A stretch of DNA of 64,000 bases, from contig CAMVGR010000005.1 in assembly GCA_947167075.1 (NCBI GenBank), positions 116,231 through 180,230 of the forward strand. The letters run 5' to 3'. The notes below the pieces were generated by a model. The model had not been told where the DNA came from, did no database searches, and saw nothing but the letters and a program-made list of their open reading frames with translations. Origin of the DNA: an uncultured Bacteroidales bacterium. GTDB taxonomy: Bacteria; Bacteroidota; Bacteroidia; Bacteroidales; P3. Positions 9,505 to 19,471 of the stretch are shown here, in pieces (position 1 is the stretch's first letter; every line of letters starts with the position of its first letter). The position numbers were made by a program, and so were the translations under genes.

Positions 9505-9648
9505 TTCGTACGATGATATCAAATAGGAGATACGGACAATCTATGGCGGGCGGTTGTTCCAATCATTGGATGGGGCTGCACGGACCAGCCGCGACAAATC
9601 CAACAGCTCCGGCAATAAAAACAGAAGGCTATCGTTACATATAGAGCT

Positions 9649-11883
9649 ATGCAAAAAAACATTATCTTCGACTTTGGCAACGTACTGGTACGTTTCGAAC
9701 CCGAGAGCGTCTATAACGAGCATTTCGGGAACGAGGCAAGAACATGGTGGTTTCTGCGACATGTGGCTACCCCCGAATGGCGTCTGCGTATCGATGCGGG
9801 CGAAAGCCAGAAAGACTGCATCGATGAGCTTTCCGAGCAATGGCCAGACTATGCCGATGCCATCGAAATGTACCATTCCTGCTGGCGCGAGATGCTGACC
9901 GGCGAAATGCCCGGAATGCACACACTGCTGCAAGAGCTGCTGTCCGACAAAGACATACAGGTGTACGGACTGACCAATTGGAGCATGGAGACCTTCCCCG
10001 AGGCACGCCGCCACTTCCCCATCCTTCAGATGATTGACCGCTATGTGGTGAGCGGCGACGAAGGGTTGGTAAAACCCGACCACCGTCTGTTCCAGACACT
10101 TCTGGATAGATACCACCTGAACGCATCGGACTGCATATTCGTCGACGACAATGAAACGAATGTGAAAGCCGCCCGCGAAATGGGTATGGAGGGCATTGTG
10201 TTCAACGGAGCCGACGACCTACGGCAGCGTCTAGGCATGCTTCATACGCTCTCGCAATCCGACATAGCCACCCTTCAACAACAGGGATGCACAGCCGACG
10301 ACTGGGGCACTATTCGCATTGCAACCCCCTATACCCTACCACACATCGCACGATGCCACTTCCATGGCTCTGTCGACATCGGAGCCGATGCTACACTCGA
10401 AGACTGTCATCTGCACAATTGTCACGTGGGCGACCGCAGTATATTGCGACGCAACGGGTGGGTAAGCAACTACACCATCGGCTCCGACTGCACGCTGGAG
10501 GGAATTGGTGAGCTGAATTTCAACCCGCAAGGGGCCTATGCCGACGTGATGAACGAGAATGGCGGACGGCGAATCGGACTACAGCCCGGAATGACTGTGG
10601 GCGACGCCTATATCTGGGCCCGCTTCCGCGACAGGCAAAATGTCATGCAACGGCTGAACCAATTCGACAGCTCCAATCGCGGACATATCGGCGACCGCAC
10701 CACCATCCGCAACGCTGTGGCATTGATAGACGGCATCATCGGCTGCGGATGCCACATCGAGCATGGTGTCATCGCCGAGCGATTCCTGCTGGGGGAGAAT
10801 GTGAAACTGGAGGCTGGCCTGAGACTGAACGACACCGTGGTGGGCGACAACAGCACCTTGGCACGTGGCGAGGTGGGCAATAGCCTTATCTTTCCAGCTC
10901 ATGAGCAACACCACAACTCGTCGTTCCTTATTGCCGCACTGCTGCAGGGACAGAGCAATGTGGCCAGCGGAGCCACACTGGGCAGCAACCACAACGGGCG
11001 CACCGCCGATGGAGAACTCAGTGCCGGACGAGGATTTTGGCCGGGACTATGCGTGAGCCTCAAGCACAACTGCCGCTTCGCAAGCTACACCCTCCTAGCC
11101 AAAGGCGACTATCCCTCCGAGCTCAACATCACCCTACCCTTTGCATTGGTAAACAACAATGTGCGGAAAAACCAGTTGGAGGTGATGCCTGCCTATTGGT
11201 GGATGTACAACATGTATGCCCTGCATCGCAACATCACCAAATTTGCTTCGCGCGACAAACGTAAAATCCGCAGACAGCACATCGAATTCAACCCCTTTGC
11301 ACCCGACACAGCCGAGGAGATGCTGATTGGGCGAGAACTGCTGCACATGTGGACGACCAAATCATACCAAGAGAATGGCGGCACCGAAGTGATAGCCTAC
11401 GGCATGGAGCGCGGCCATCGCAAGACAGTCATCCTAAAACCTGGCGATGCCTACAAAGCATACGAGGAAATGCTGATCTACTATGCCATGGGCAGCCAAC
11501 CCACGAAAGGCGACGACGAACCGCGCACCCAACGCTGGGTGAACATCGGAGGACAACTGATTAGAGGCATCGATATGGACAGGCTGCTCGACGACATAGA
11601 GCGGGGCAAGCTGAAATCGTGGGAAGACGTGAACCATCGCCTAGACCAGCTGTGGGCAGACTATCCCCTACATCGCTCACACCATGCCTATGCCATCCTT
11701 TGCGAACTGGCACAAAAGAAAACGCTATCGGATGCCGACTGGCAATACTTCAGCCGTCGATATGCAGAGATACAGCAGCTGGTGCACGACCGTATCATCG
11801 CCAGCCGGCAGAAAGATGCCGACAACGAATTTCGTCAGACCACATTTTGGAACACTGCCGAGATGAAGGCAGTAATGGAATAA
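9649..11883 (+). CDS. HAD-like hydrolase fused to DUF4954 (left-handed beta-helix) domain
   Basis: N-term NIIFDFGNVLVRFEPESV...GLTNWS...KPDHRLFQTLLDRY..CIFVDDNETNVKAA (HAD); from LSQSDIATLQQQGCTADDWGTIRIA the sequence is DUF4954-like. Confidence 0.82.
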   Translation: MQKNIIFDFGNVLVRFEPESVYNEHFGNEARTWWFLRHVATPEWRLRIDAGESQKDCIDELSEQWPDYADAIEMYHSCWREMLTGEMPGMHTLLQELLSDKDIQVYGLTNWSMETFPEARRHFPILQMIDRYVVSGDEGLVKPDHRLFQTLLDRYHLNASDCIFVDDNETNVKAAREMGMEGIVFNGADDLRQRLGMLHTLSQSDIATLQQQGCTADDWGTIRIATPYTLPHIARCHFHGSVDIGADATLEDCHLHNCHVGDRSILRRNGWVSNYTIGSDCTLEGIGELNFNPQGAYADVMNENGGRRIGLQPGMTVGDAYIWARFRDRQNVMQRLNQFDSSNRGHIGDRTTIRNAVALIDGIIGCGCHIEHGVIAERFLLGENVKLEAGLRLNDTVVGDNSTLARGEVGNSLIFPAHEQHHNSSFLIAALLQGQSNVASGATLGSNHNGRTADGELSAGRGFWPGLCVSLKHNCRFASYTLLAKGDYPSELNITLPFALVNNNVRKNQLEVMPAYWWMYNMYALHRNITKFASRDKRKIRRQHIEFNPFAPDTAEEMLIGRELLHMWTTKSYQENGGTEVIAYGMERGHRKTVILKPGDAYKAYEEMLIYYAMGSQPTKGDDEPRTQRWVNIGGQLIRGIDMDRLLDDIERGKLKSWEDVNHRLDQLWADYPLHRSHHAYAILCELAQKKTLSDADWQYFSRRYAEIQQLVHDRIIASRQKDADNEFRQTTFWNTAEMKAVME

Positions 11884-11918
11884 TAACACAACAACTAAAT
11901 AGCAAGAAGAAGAAAAAA

Positions 11919-12545
11919 ATGAAAAAGATTTACATCCTGCTCACCGCATTGCTCATCACAGGCCTGGCTGCTCAGGCACAAAACCGCTTCGATGCCACCA
12001 TATTCGGCGGACTCACATTCAATCAAATAGACGGCGACGACAATGGAGGCTATGGACAGATGGGGCTGCGGGGCGGCGTAGGTACAAGTTTCACACTGGG
12101 CGAGGATACACGCTCCCCATGGCGCATGGTGGTCGAACTGGCATTTACCCAAAAAGGGTCACATATCAACAATGGCTCATTCGAACGTAGCATCACACTC
12201 AACTATGTAGAACTGCCCCTATTGTTTTCCTACAACATGTTCGACAATAAACTGAGGATAGCTGCAGGTGGGGCACCAGGCGTGCTGGTGGGGGCACAAG
12301 TGATCGACAATGGCAGCCGAAACAGCACAGTGGAGAAGAAATATCTGCGATTCGATTGGCTTCCAGTAACCGTTGGAGTACGCTACATGTTCACCTACAA
12401 TCTAGCAATCGAGGCACGCTACCAAACCTCAATGCTCAACATATTCGAAAACGCCTCCGGCTCGTACCGTATCTTTCCGGAGAACTGTGGTGCTTTCAAT
12501 CGCATGATTAGCTTCTGCCTCAGCTATAGCCTGTTCAATCAATGA
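11919..12545 (+). CDS. Outer-membrane beta-barrel (porin/PorT-like) protein
   Basis: MKKIYILLTALLITGLAAQAQ signal peptide, then amphipathic strands with C-terminal aromatic; start moved to the internal ATG. Confidence 0.78.
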   Translation: MKKIYILLTALLITGLAAQAQNRFDATIFGGLTFNQIDGDDNGGYGQMGLRGGVGTSFTLGEDTRSPWRMVVELAFTQKGSHINNGSFERSITLNYVELPLLFSYNMFDNKLRIAAGGAPGVLVGAQVIDNGSRNSTVEKKYLRFDWLPVTVGVRYMFTYNLAIEARYQTSMLNIFENASGSYRIFPENCGAFNRMISFCLSYSLFNQ

Positions 12546-12949
12546 ACCTGACGGAGAAAGCCCGCGAAGTGTTTTCTGCAGACCGCTATGTCTCCAACCT
12601 AGGCATAACGATCGAGGAGGTACAGAATCACAGTTGCCGCTGTATGCTGCACACCCAAGAGCAACACAGCAATGCAAGGGGAGTGGTGATGGGAGGAGTA
12701 TTGTTCACGCTTGCCGACTTTTCCGCTGCCGTAGCCGCCAATAGCGACGGCATCGCAACGGGCGATTTGCAGTGGGTGAGCCTTGATGCCACGATCCACT
12801 ACCTCTCCCCCTGCCCCATTGGAACACTTGCAGCCGACTGCACCCCCCTAAAAACTGGTCGCACCACAGCACTTTTCCAGACAAAAATACATAGTCTCGA
12901 CAATGGCAAACTTGTTGCCATCGTCGAGACCACTATGATACACGTTTAG
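12542..12949 (+). CDS. PaaI-family hotdog thioesterase
   Basis: HSNARGVVMGGVLFTLADFSAAVAAN; overlaps the previous stop by 4 nt (ATGA). Confidence 0.88.
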   Translation: MNLTEKAREVFSADRYVSNLGITIEEVQNHSCRCMLHTQEQHSNARGVVMGGVLFTLADFSAAVAANSDGIATGDLQWVSLDATIHYLSPCPIGTLAADCTPLKTGRTTALFQTKIHSLDNGKLVAIVETTMIHV

Positions 12950-12957
12950 TGTAATCT

Positions 12958-13746
12958 CTACTCGCCTCGTTTCACCGAACGATAGCCGCTCAGCAAACCA
13001 GTTTGGGCATTGCCAATAAATGCCAATACTTGTTTCCCCTCGTCGGTGTTTCCGTATTTTTCCTTGACCGTCTCCACCGCTTCTGCCAGAGGAATCCCTT
13101 TCACAAAGATATAGCGATAGATGTCGGCAATAGTATTGATGCTCTCGCTAGTGAATCCACGGCGTTGCAATCCCAGACTGTTCACTCCGCAATACTGGAT
13201 TGGGTAACGGGCAGCCTTAACGAATGGCGGAATATCCTTATCCACCAAGGCACCCCCTTGCGTGATCACATGAGAGCCAATATGAATAAACTGCAGACAT
13301 GCAGTCTTACCTCCCAGTATCACCCAGTCGCCGAGAATGATATGACCAGCGAGCGTGGCATTGTTGGCCAACACACAATTGCTTCCAACCACACAGTCGT
13401 GTGCTACATGCACATAAGCCATAAGCAGGTTGTTGTCGCCGATCACAGTCTTCCCACTGGCAGCAGTTCCACGATTGATAGTGCAACACTCGCGTATCAC
13501 ATTATTATCACCTATTTCCACTGTCGTGTATTCTCCGGCAAACTTCAGGTCCTGTGGGACTGCAGATATCACCGTACCAGGAAATATCTTACAATTTTTA
13601 CCTATTCTAGCCCCGGGGAAAATAGTTACATTGGGGCCTATCCATGTGCCATCGCCTATCTCAACATCGTTGTAGATGGTTGTAAAATTGCTTATTGTCA
13701 CATCTTTGCCTATTTTGGCATTGGGGTCAAGATCGTATAGTACCAT
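12958..13746 (-). CDS. lpxA: Acyl-ACP--UDP-N-acetylglucosamine O-acyltransferase
   Basis: Hexapeptide repeats; DLKFAGEYTTVEIGDNNVIRECCTINRGT; LMAYVHVAHDCVVG. Confidence 0.94.
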   Translation of the reverse strand: MVLYDLDPNAKIGKDVTISNFTTIYNDVEIGDGTWIGPNVTIFPGARIGKNCKIFPGTVISAVPQDLKFAGEYTTVEIGDNNVIRECCTINRGTAASGKTVIGDNNLLMAYVHVAHDCVVGSNCVLANNATLAGHIILGDWVILGGKTACLQFIHIGSHVITQGGALVDKDIPPFVKAARYPIQYCGVNSLGLQRRGFTSESINTIADIYRYIFVKGIPLAEAVETVKEKYGNTDEGKQVLAFIGNAQTGLLSGYRSVKRGE

Positions 13747-13748
13747 TC

Positions 13749-14669
13749 TTACTTGTTATTCTTTATATATTCTATGAGGTAGCGTGCGAACGCATTGTTG
13801 GCACGGTGTCCGGGTTTATATATCTTAAACTTAGCATTCAAGGTGCACCCGACAAGCCTAATATCGCCCACAAAATCGAGCAGTTTATGGCGTGCAGGCT
13901 CGTTCGGGAAGTATATATCTGTTGTGTTTAGCACTCCATCGTGCACCTTGAAATGGCTGACATCCTTATGGAAGGTCTTGGCCAATCGCTTCAGCTGTTT
14001 CGATGTCAACTCATGATTGACAAACACCAAAGCATTGTCGAGCGAGCCTCCCTTGATAAGGTTGAGGTGCAACAAAGGTTCGATTTCGTGCAGGAAGACG
14101 AATGTGCGGCAGGGAGCGATGCTTGCAGCATACTCCGAGAAATCGTTCATATCCGCTGTCTGATGGCCGATCACACTGTTTGCGAAGTCTATCTCGCAGT
14201 GTACTGAAAAGTGATCGGACGGCTCCAGGTCGAACACCGATCCTGTTTTGGGGTATTCGAAATGGAGAGGCTCGGCGAAGGTGTATTTAATCCGATCGAC
14301 TTGTTGTTCGTGCAGGCCCACACGCGACAATTGCAAGAGCCACGGGCGCGACGATCCGTCGAGAATAGGCACCTCGCCACCGTCCAACTCAATCAAAGCA
14401 TTGTCCACCTGCATACCGTGCAGAGCCGACATCAGATGTTCTATGGTGGCAATGGTGTGTCGCCCAGACCCCAACGTGGTGCCCCGCGAGGTCTCCCCCA
14501 CCTTGTCGGCGAGGGCCTGCTGAGTGATGATATTGGTGCGGTCGATGCGACGGAAAACGATGCCTGTATTCTCTTGTGCCGGCTTGACTGTGACTGTCAC
14601 CGTTCGCCCTGTGTGCAGTCCTGGTCCGGTAACTCTAAATTCTTTATTAAGGGTGCGTTGACGTTCCAT
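13749..14669 (-). CDS. lpxC: UDP-3-O-acyl-N-acetylglucosamine deacetylase (LpxC only, no FabZ part)
   Basis: HTIATIEHLMSALHGMQVDNALIELDGGEVPILDGSS; ends GHRANNAFARYLIEYIKNNK-stop at 306 aa. Confidence 0.93.
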   Translation of the reverse strand: MERQRTLNKEFRVTGPGLHTGRTVTVTVKPAQENTGIVFRRIDRTNIITQQALADKVGETSRGTTLGSGRHTIATIEHLMSALHGMQVDNALIELDGGEVPILDGSSRPWLLQLSRVGLHEQQVDRIKYTFAEPLHFEYPKTGSVFDLEPSDHFSVHCEIDFANSVIGHQTADMNDFSEYAASIAPCRTFVFLHEIEPLLHLNLIKGGSLDNALVFVNHELTSKQLKRLAKTFHKDVSHFKVHDGVLNTTDIYFPNEPARHKLLDFVGDIRLVGCTLNAKFKIYKPGHRANNAFARYLIEYIKNNK

Positions 14670-14672
14670 TCC

Positions 14673-16202
14673 TTACTTGTAGCGAGCTTTGATAAAACGC
14701 AGTTCTTCCATCTTGTAGAGTTGTACCTTGTCGTTCTCCAAACCGGCACCGCGACGAATCAACTGCAGAGGTTGAATATAGTATGACTGGGTATGTCCTG
14801 GATGTTGCCAAAACGAGCTTCCTTCCCGTCCCAGCCCCTCTCCGATATAGAGCATCAGGTCGTATGCTGTTGCTGCCAATGGTGAGGTCGGCTCGGTGCC
14901 AAAACGCGAACGGAACGCCTTCAAGAATTCCACATGCACATCGTTGGCCAAATCCCACGACAGACTGTAGGTGTGGTAGTTGAGCAGCTGTAATTGGGAA
15001 TAGTCTATATCGGCATAGTCTCTAGTCCAGTCGCTGAAGGAATACAGCGTGGGGCTGTCCTTCTTGATGGATGACAACTTGTTGAGCAGATTAATGCTGT
15101 ACACCCTATTCTCGTCCTTGCCCTGATCATATATGCTCAACACGGAACAGTTGGGTGTAGCCTTCAGCACGTTAACCAGTCGGGCACTTTGGCTCCAGTT
15201 GAACAGCGTGTACTGAATCTCGCCACCATCGCCAAGTTGTCGCTTCAGTTCGTCCAGCATGGCCTTTTCCTGCTTGCTGCCGGAATGGATGATATATAGG
15301 TGACCGTTCGGACGTTCCACCTTCATATTTTTCAGCATCAGCGCCACCTGCGACTCCAACGAAGGCTGAATCTTGACCATATACGGATTCGTTGCACACA
15401 GCTCGCTCCTAGTCGCCATGGGATTGACCACATACACCCCATGCTGCTGGGCCAACTCTGCCGCCTTGTCGAATGCGTCGCGCAGGAGCAGGGCTATCAG
15501 CACATCGCTCTGCTGCACGTTGTGGCTACGGAAAGCCTCTTCTACAGCCACCGCGTTGTTGCCATTCACATCGGCCACATTCAGCTCCACACTGATGCCC
15601 TGGCTGTTCAATCTGTCGAGAGCCAACAGGAGACCTTCGTAGAACTCGATGAATTCGAACTGCCGATACACCTTCTTGCCGCGCTGTTCGATGTCGAACT
15701 TCGAGGTGCTAATCTGCTCCAGCTGGTCTAAATGGAGTGGCATCATCAGTGCCACCTTAAGCACCTTGCCTGTGGGACGTACCGACGGGACCGAGGTGCT
15801 CTCGTTGGTCGGCGCTTTAGCTACCGGCTGCTGAGTAGTGGATGTAGCAGTTGTTGTCGGGGCTATCGTCGACGACACATCGCCAAACTGTCCCCTCACG
15901 GGCAGCCACACGGTGTCGCCCTCGTGCAGGAAGTGGATGTCGTGGTGGGTCACAGCGTCGAAGCTTTCCACCTTGTAGGCACGTGCAATCGAATACACCG
16001 TCTGCCCCTTTTTCACGATGTGCACATAGTAGCGGCGCCCATGGAGCAACTGTGTCTCGCCACTCACTTCCACCGGTGTAGTGCCCGGAGCCTGTGCCCA
16101 GACCGTAGTGCCACAAGGCATCATGCAGGCCACGGCCATAAAGCACATCAGTAGCAGCGATCCGACGCGGTTGCTGTATTTTGTCATTGTCTGTTGTCTC
16201 AT
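14673..16202 (-). CDS. LysM domain plus type 1 periplasmic-binding-like protein
   Basis: Signal peptide; YYVHIVKKGQTVYSIARAYKVESFDAV (LysM); VLKVALMMPLHLDQ... binding-protein fold. Confidence 0.82.
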   Translation of the reverse strand: MRQQTMTKYSNRVGSLLLMCFMAVACMMPCGTTVWAQAPGTTPVEVSGETQLLHGRRYYVHIVKKGQTVYSIARAYKVESFDAVTHHDIHFLHEGDTVWLPVRGQFGDVSSTIAPTTTATSTTQQPVAKAPTNESTSVPSVRPTGKVLKVALMMPLHLDQLEQISTSKFDIEQRGKKVYRQFEFIEFYEGLLLALDRLNSQGISVELNVADVNGNNAVAVEEAFRSHNVQQSDVLIALLLRDAFDKAAELAQQHGVYVVNPMATRSELCATNPYMVKIQPSLESQVALMLKNMKVERPNGHLYIIHSGSKQEKAMLDELKRQLGDGGEIQYTLFNWSQSARLVNVLKATPNCSVLSIYDQGKDENRVYSINLLNKLSSIKKDSPTLYSFSDWTRDYADIDYSQLQLLNYHTYSLSWDLANDVHVEFLKAFRSRFGTEPTSPLAATAYDLMLYIGEGLGREGSSFWQHPGHTQSYYIQPLQLIRRGAGLENDKVQLYKMEELRFIKARYK

Positions 16203-16237
16203 TTTTCGAATTAGTTTTCTCAGAACAGTATAGCGGC

Positions 16238-17764
16238 TTACTCCCATTCGATGGTTGCCGGCGGTTTGGAGGAGATGTCGTACACCACACGGTTGACTCC
16301 CCGCACACGGTTGATGATCTCGTTGCTAACCCGCGCCAGGAAATCGTATGGCAAGTGGCTCCAGTCGGCTGTCATTCCGTCCACGCTCTCCACAGCACGC
16401 AGGGCCACCACACTCTCGTAGGTGCGTTCGTCGCCCATCACGCCCACGCTCTGCACCGGCAGCAGCATGGCACCGGCCTGCCACACCTTGTCGTATAGGT
16501 TGGCATCGCGCAAGCCTTGTATGAAGATGTCGTCCACCTCCTGAAGTATGCGTACCTTTTCGGCGGTAACATCGCTCAATATTCTGATGGCCAGTCCCGG
16601 ACCCGGGAATGGGTGGCGACCAATGAGGCTGTCTTTGATACCCAGCTGACGACCCACACGGCGCACCTCGTCTTTGAAGAGCGAACGCAGGGGCTCGACC
16701 AGCTGCAGTTTCATATAGTCGGGCAGTCCACCCACGTTGTGGTGACTCTTGATGGTCTGGCTGGGGCCCTTCACCGAACTGCTTTCTATCACATCGGGAT
16801 AGATGGTTCCCTGGCCCAGGTATTTGGCATCGCTGATCAGTTTCGATTCGGCATCGAACACGTCGATGAAGGTTTTACCGATGGCCTTTCTCTTCTTCTC
16901 GGGGTCGGTCACTCCGGCTAGCACATCGTAGAAGCGCTGTTTTGCATCGACTCCTTTCACGTTGAGACCCATATCCTTATACGACTCGAGCACACTCTCG
17001 AACTCGTTCTTGCGGAGCAATCCGTTGTCGACAAATATACAATGCAGCTGATGGCCAATGGCACGGTTGAGAAGCACCGCCGCCACCGTGCTGTCTACGC
17101 CACCGCTCAGCCCTAGCACCACCTTGTCCTGCCCCACCTTGGCACGCAGCTCGGCCACGGTGGTCTCTATGAAGCTCTCCGGAGTCCAGCTCTGGCTGCA
17201 TCCGCAGATGTCCACCACGAAGTTGCGAAGCAGCTGCACCCCATCGACCGAGTGGTGCACTTCGGGGTGGAACTGGATGGCATAGGTCTGCTCACCTTCT
17301 ATCTGATAGCCTGCATACTGCACGTTTTCGGTCGAACAGATGGTGCGGTAGCCTGCCGGCAACACCTCGATGGTGTCGCCATGGCTCATCCACACCTGGC
17401 TATTGGCCGGGATGCCACGCATCAGGGGGTTCGAAGTGTCGATGTAGCTCAGGTTGGCGCGACCATATTCGCGTATCTTGCTCTGCTGCACTCGTCCGCC
17501 TCCCCACTTGGCCAGATACTGCGCTCCGTAGCAAACTGCCAGCAGGGGCAATTTGCCTTTGATGTCAGTCATATCGGGCACCGGTGCATCTGCGGCATTG
17601 CAGCTGTAGGGACTGCCCGAAAAAACCACCCCTTTCACATCCGGCGTAAGGGCCGGAATCTTGTCAAAAGGATGTATTTCGCAATAAACATTAAGCTCGC
17701 GAATCTTGCGCGCGATAAGCTGAGTGTATTGAGACCCAAAGTCTAAGATTAAGATAGTGTCCAT
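16238..17764 (-). CDS. guaA: GMP synthase (glutamine-hydrolyzing)
   Basis: [30 protein letters not shown]...[11 protein letters not shown]...[18 protein letters not shown]...PPATIEWE; start moved to the internal ATG. Confidence 0.96.
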   Translation of the reverse strand: MDTILILDFGSQYTQLIARKIRELNVYCEIHPFDKIPALTPDVKGVVFSGSPYSCNAADAPVPDMTDIKGKLPLLAVCYGAQYLAKWGGGRVQQSKIREYGRANLSYIDTSNPLMRGIPANSQVWMSHGDTIEVLPAGYRTICSTENVQYAGYQIEGEQTYAIQFHPEVHHSVDGVQLLRNFVVDICGCSQSWTPESFIETTVAELRAKVGQDKVVLGLSGGVDSTVAAVLLNRAIGHQLHCIFVDNGLLRKNEFESVLESYKDMGLNVKGVDAKQRFYDVLAGVTDPEKKRKAIGKTFIDVFDAESKLISDAKYLGQGTIYPDVIESSSVKGPSQTIKSHHNVGGLPDYMKLQLVEPLRSLFKDEVRRVGRQLGIKDSLIGRHPFPGPGLAIRILSDVTAEKVRILQEVDDIFIQGLRDANLYDKVWQAGAMLLPVQSVGVMGDERTYESVVALRAVESVDGMTADWSHLPYDFLARVSNEIINRVRGVNRVVYDISSKPPATIEWE

Positions 17765-17962
17765 TATATTTACATATTTTAAAATGCAAATGTACACATT
17801 TTTGCCGATATGGAAAAAAGAAAAATACAAAAAAAACAAAATATCGGCCTGCCGGCCCTCTTTCCGGCAAGCTAGTTCGCCCTTTCGAGCACTGCTGGCA
17901 AGGAGGCGACAGCGAGCAAAAGGAGAGCTGATGGGTAGCCGTGTTGTGTGGTTGATGCATGG

Positions 17963-18013
17963 TTGTTGTCCGGTTGTTGTCCGCTTTAAAAGCGGACAAC
18001 AACCGGACAACAA
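17963..18013. repeat. Perfect 25-bp inverted repeat with 1-nt loop
   Basis: TTGTTGTCCGGTTGTTGTCCGCTTT (17963-17987) and AAAGCGGACAACAACCGGACAACAA (17989-18013). Confidence 0.92.
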
Positions 18014-18033
18014 GCGGACAACAAGCGGACAAC
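17990..18033 (+). repeat. 11-bp tandem array AAGCGGACAAC/AACCGGACAAC/AAGCGGACAAC/AAGCGGACAAC
   Basis: Four consecutive 11-bp units overlapping the right arm of the inverted repeat. Confidence 0.9.
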
Positions 18034-18208
18034 AGACGACCCTATGACGAAGCTAATATCGGGAGTTCTGCCCCTAGTTCACCATCCACCTGCAACGCTG
18101 CACGAACTGCAGCTCTGCACTGCAGCCAGCACTGTGGAGAGCACACGGCAAGACGGGCTATAAATATACACGCAAAAAATAAATTGTGTACGTATGAAAA
18201 AAAAGTTG

Positions 18209-18216
18209 TACTTTTG
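18209..18216 (+). promoter_or_regulatory. Putative -7 element TACTTTTG immediately upstream of bamD
   Basis: ttgTACTTTTGcaagttATG; only 6 nt to the start codon at 18223. Confidence 0.5.
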
Positions 18217-18222
18217 CAAGTT

Positions 18223-19047
18223 ATGAAACACGTAAAAAAAATTGCCCTTTTAGGCGCAATGTGCTTAGTATTAGCCTCATGCAATGGGTATGAGAAACTA
18301 CTCAACAGCAACGATTACGAGGCAAAATACGAAGCAGCCATGCGCTACTACAAGAACAACAGCTACAACCGAGCCACCCAACTGTTCGAGAACTTGTCAT
18401 TGCACTATCGCGGACGTGAACATGCAGAGGAGATTGCGTGGTGCTATGCCGACGCCCTCATGAAACAGCAAGAATACATCAGTGCCGGCTACCACTACCG
18501 CCGCTTCGCCAGCCAGTATCCCTACAGCGAACATGCCGAAGATGCCCTCTATCTTTCAGCATACTGCAAATACCTGAACTCGCCTACCTACTCGCTCGAC
18601 CAGACCCTCACCCGCGAGGCCATCGAGGACATGGAGATGTTTGCCGAACGCTGGCCGCGCAGTGTGCACATACCCGAAGTGAACCGCTACCTCGACGAGA
18701 TGCGTGCGAAACTGATGAAGAAAGACTACGAGATAGCCTACGGATACTATTTCATCGAGGAATACCATGCCGCCTATCAGTCGTTTCAGGCATTCCTCAA
18801 CCTCTACCCCGACACCGAGATGCGAGAAGACGCCATGTTCTACCAGCTCGATGCTGGCTACCGCTACGCCATAAACAGCCGCGAGGACAAGAAGAAAGAA
18901 CGCCTGCAGCAAGTGATCAACGACTTCGAGAAATTCAGCTCCTATTTCAACAACTCGCGTCATCTGCCGGCAGCCCAGACCATCTATACCGACACGCGGG
19001 CGGCACTGGCACAGATGGAGAACGACCAAAAAGCAAACAAACAATAA
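18223..19047 (+). CDS. bamD: Outer membrane protein assembly factor BamD
   Basis: MKHVKKIALLGAMCLVLASCNGYEKLLNSND lipobox, TPR-like repeats; followed by RNAP omega. Confidence 0.9.
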   Translation: MKHVKKIALLGAMCLVLASCNGYEKLLNSNDYEAKYEAAMRYYKNNSYNRATQLFENLSLHYRGREHAEEIAWCYADALMKQQEYISAGYHYRRFASQYPYSEHAEDALYLSAYCKYLNSPTYSLDQTLTREAIEDMEMFAERWPRSVHIPEVNRYLDEMRAKLMKKDYEIAYGYYFIEEYHAAYQSFQAFLNLYPDTEMREDAMFYQLDAGYRYAINSREDKKKERLQQVINDFEKFSSYFNNSRHLPAAQTIYTDTRAALAQMENDQKANKQ

Positions 19048-19069
19048 ACATACAATTATATACACATCA

Positions 19070-19471
19070 ATGAAAGCAATGAAGAAGGAAGCGACCACCG
19101 AGGAGAAGAAAAAGAAAATCAACAACTCCACCACTACACGAAACATAGCCCTTTTCAGCAACATGACCGGCAACATCTACGAGACCGTAGCCGTGCTCAG
19201 CAAACGTGCCAACCAGATTGCTGCCGAAGAGAAACGCGAGCTGCACAACCGCATCGACGATTTCAAGAACAGCAATGAATCTGTCGACGAGGTGTTTGAG
19301 AACCGCGAACAAGTAGAAATAGTCCGCCGATTCGAGAAACAGCCCAAGCCCACCCTGGAAGCAATCGAAGAATACCTCAACGGCGAAATCTACTATCGCA
19401 ACCCTGCCAAAGAGACTCCCAAGGAAGACCGCCTAGAGCAACTGGAAGAGGAAGTGATAAAAGAGATGTAA
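19070..19471 (+). CDS. DNA-directed RNA polymerase omega-like subunit (Bacteroidota type)
   Basis: NMTGNIYETVAVLSKRANQIAAEEKRELHNRIDDF...; located bamD-omega-coaBC. Confidence 0.85.
   Translation: MKAMKKEATTEEKKKKINNSTTTRNIALFSNMTGNIYETVAVLSKRANQIAAEEKRELHNRIDDFKNSNESVDEVFENREQVEIVRRFEKQPKPTLEAIEEYLNGEIYYRNPAKETPKEDRLEQLEEEVIKEM

Noticed and set aside
11619-11918. Upstream extension of the OMP ORF (308 aa)
   Set aside because: Overlaps the DUF4954 frame; the signal peptide begins at 11919.
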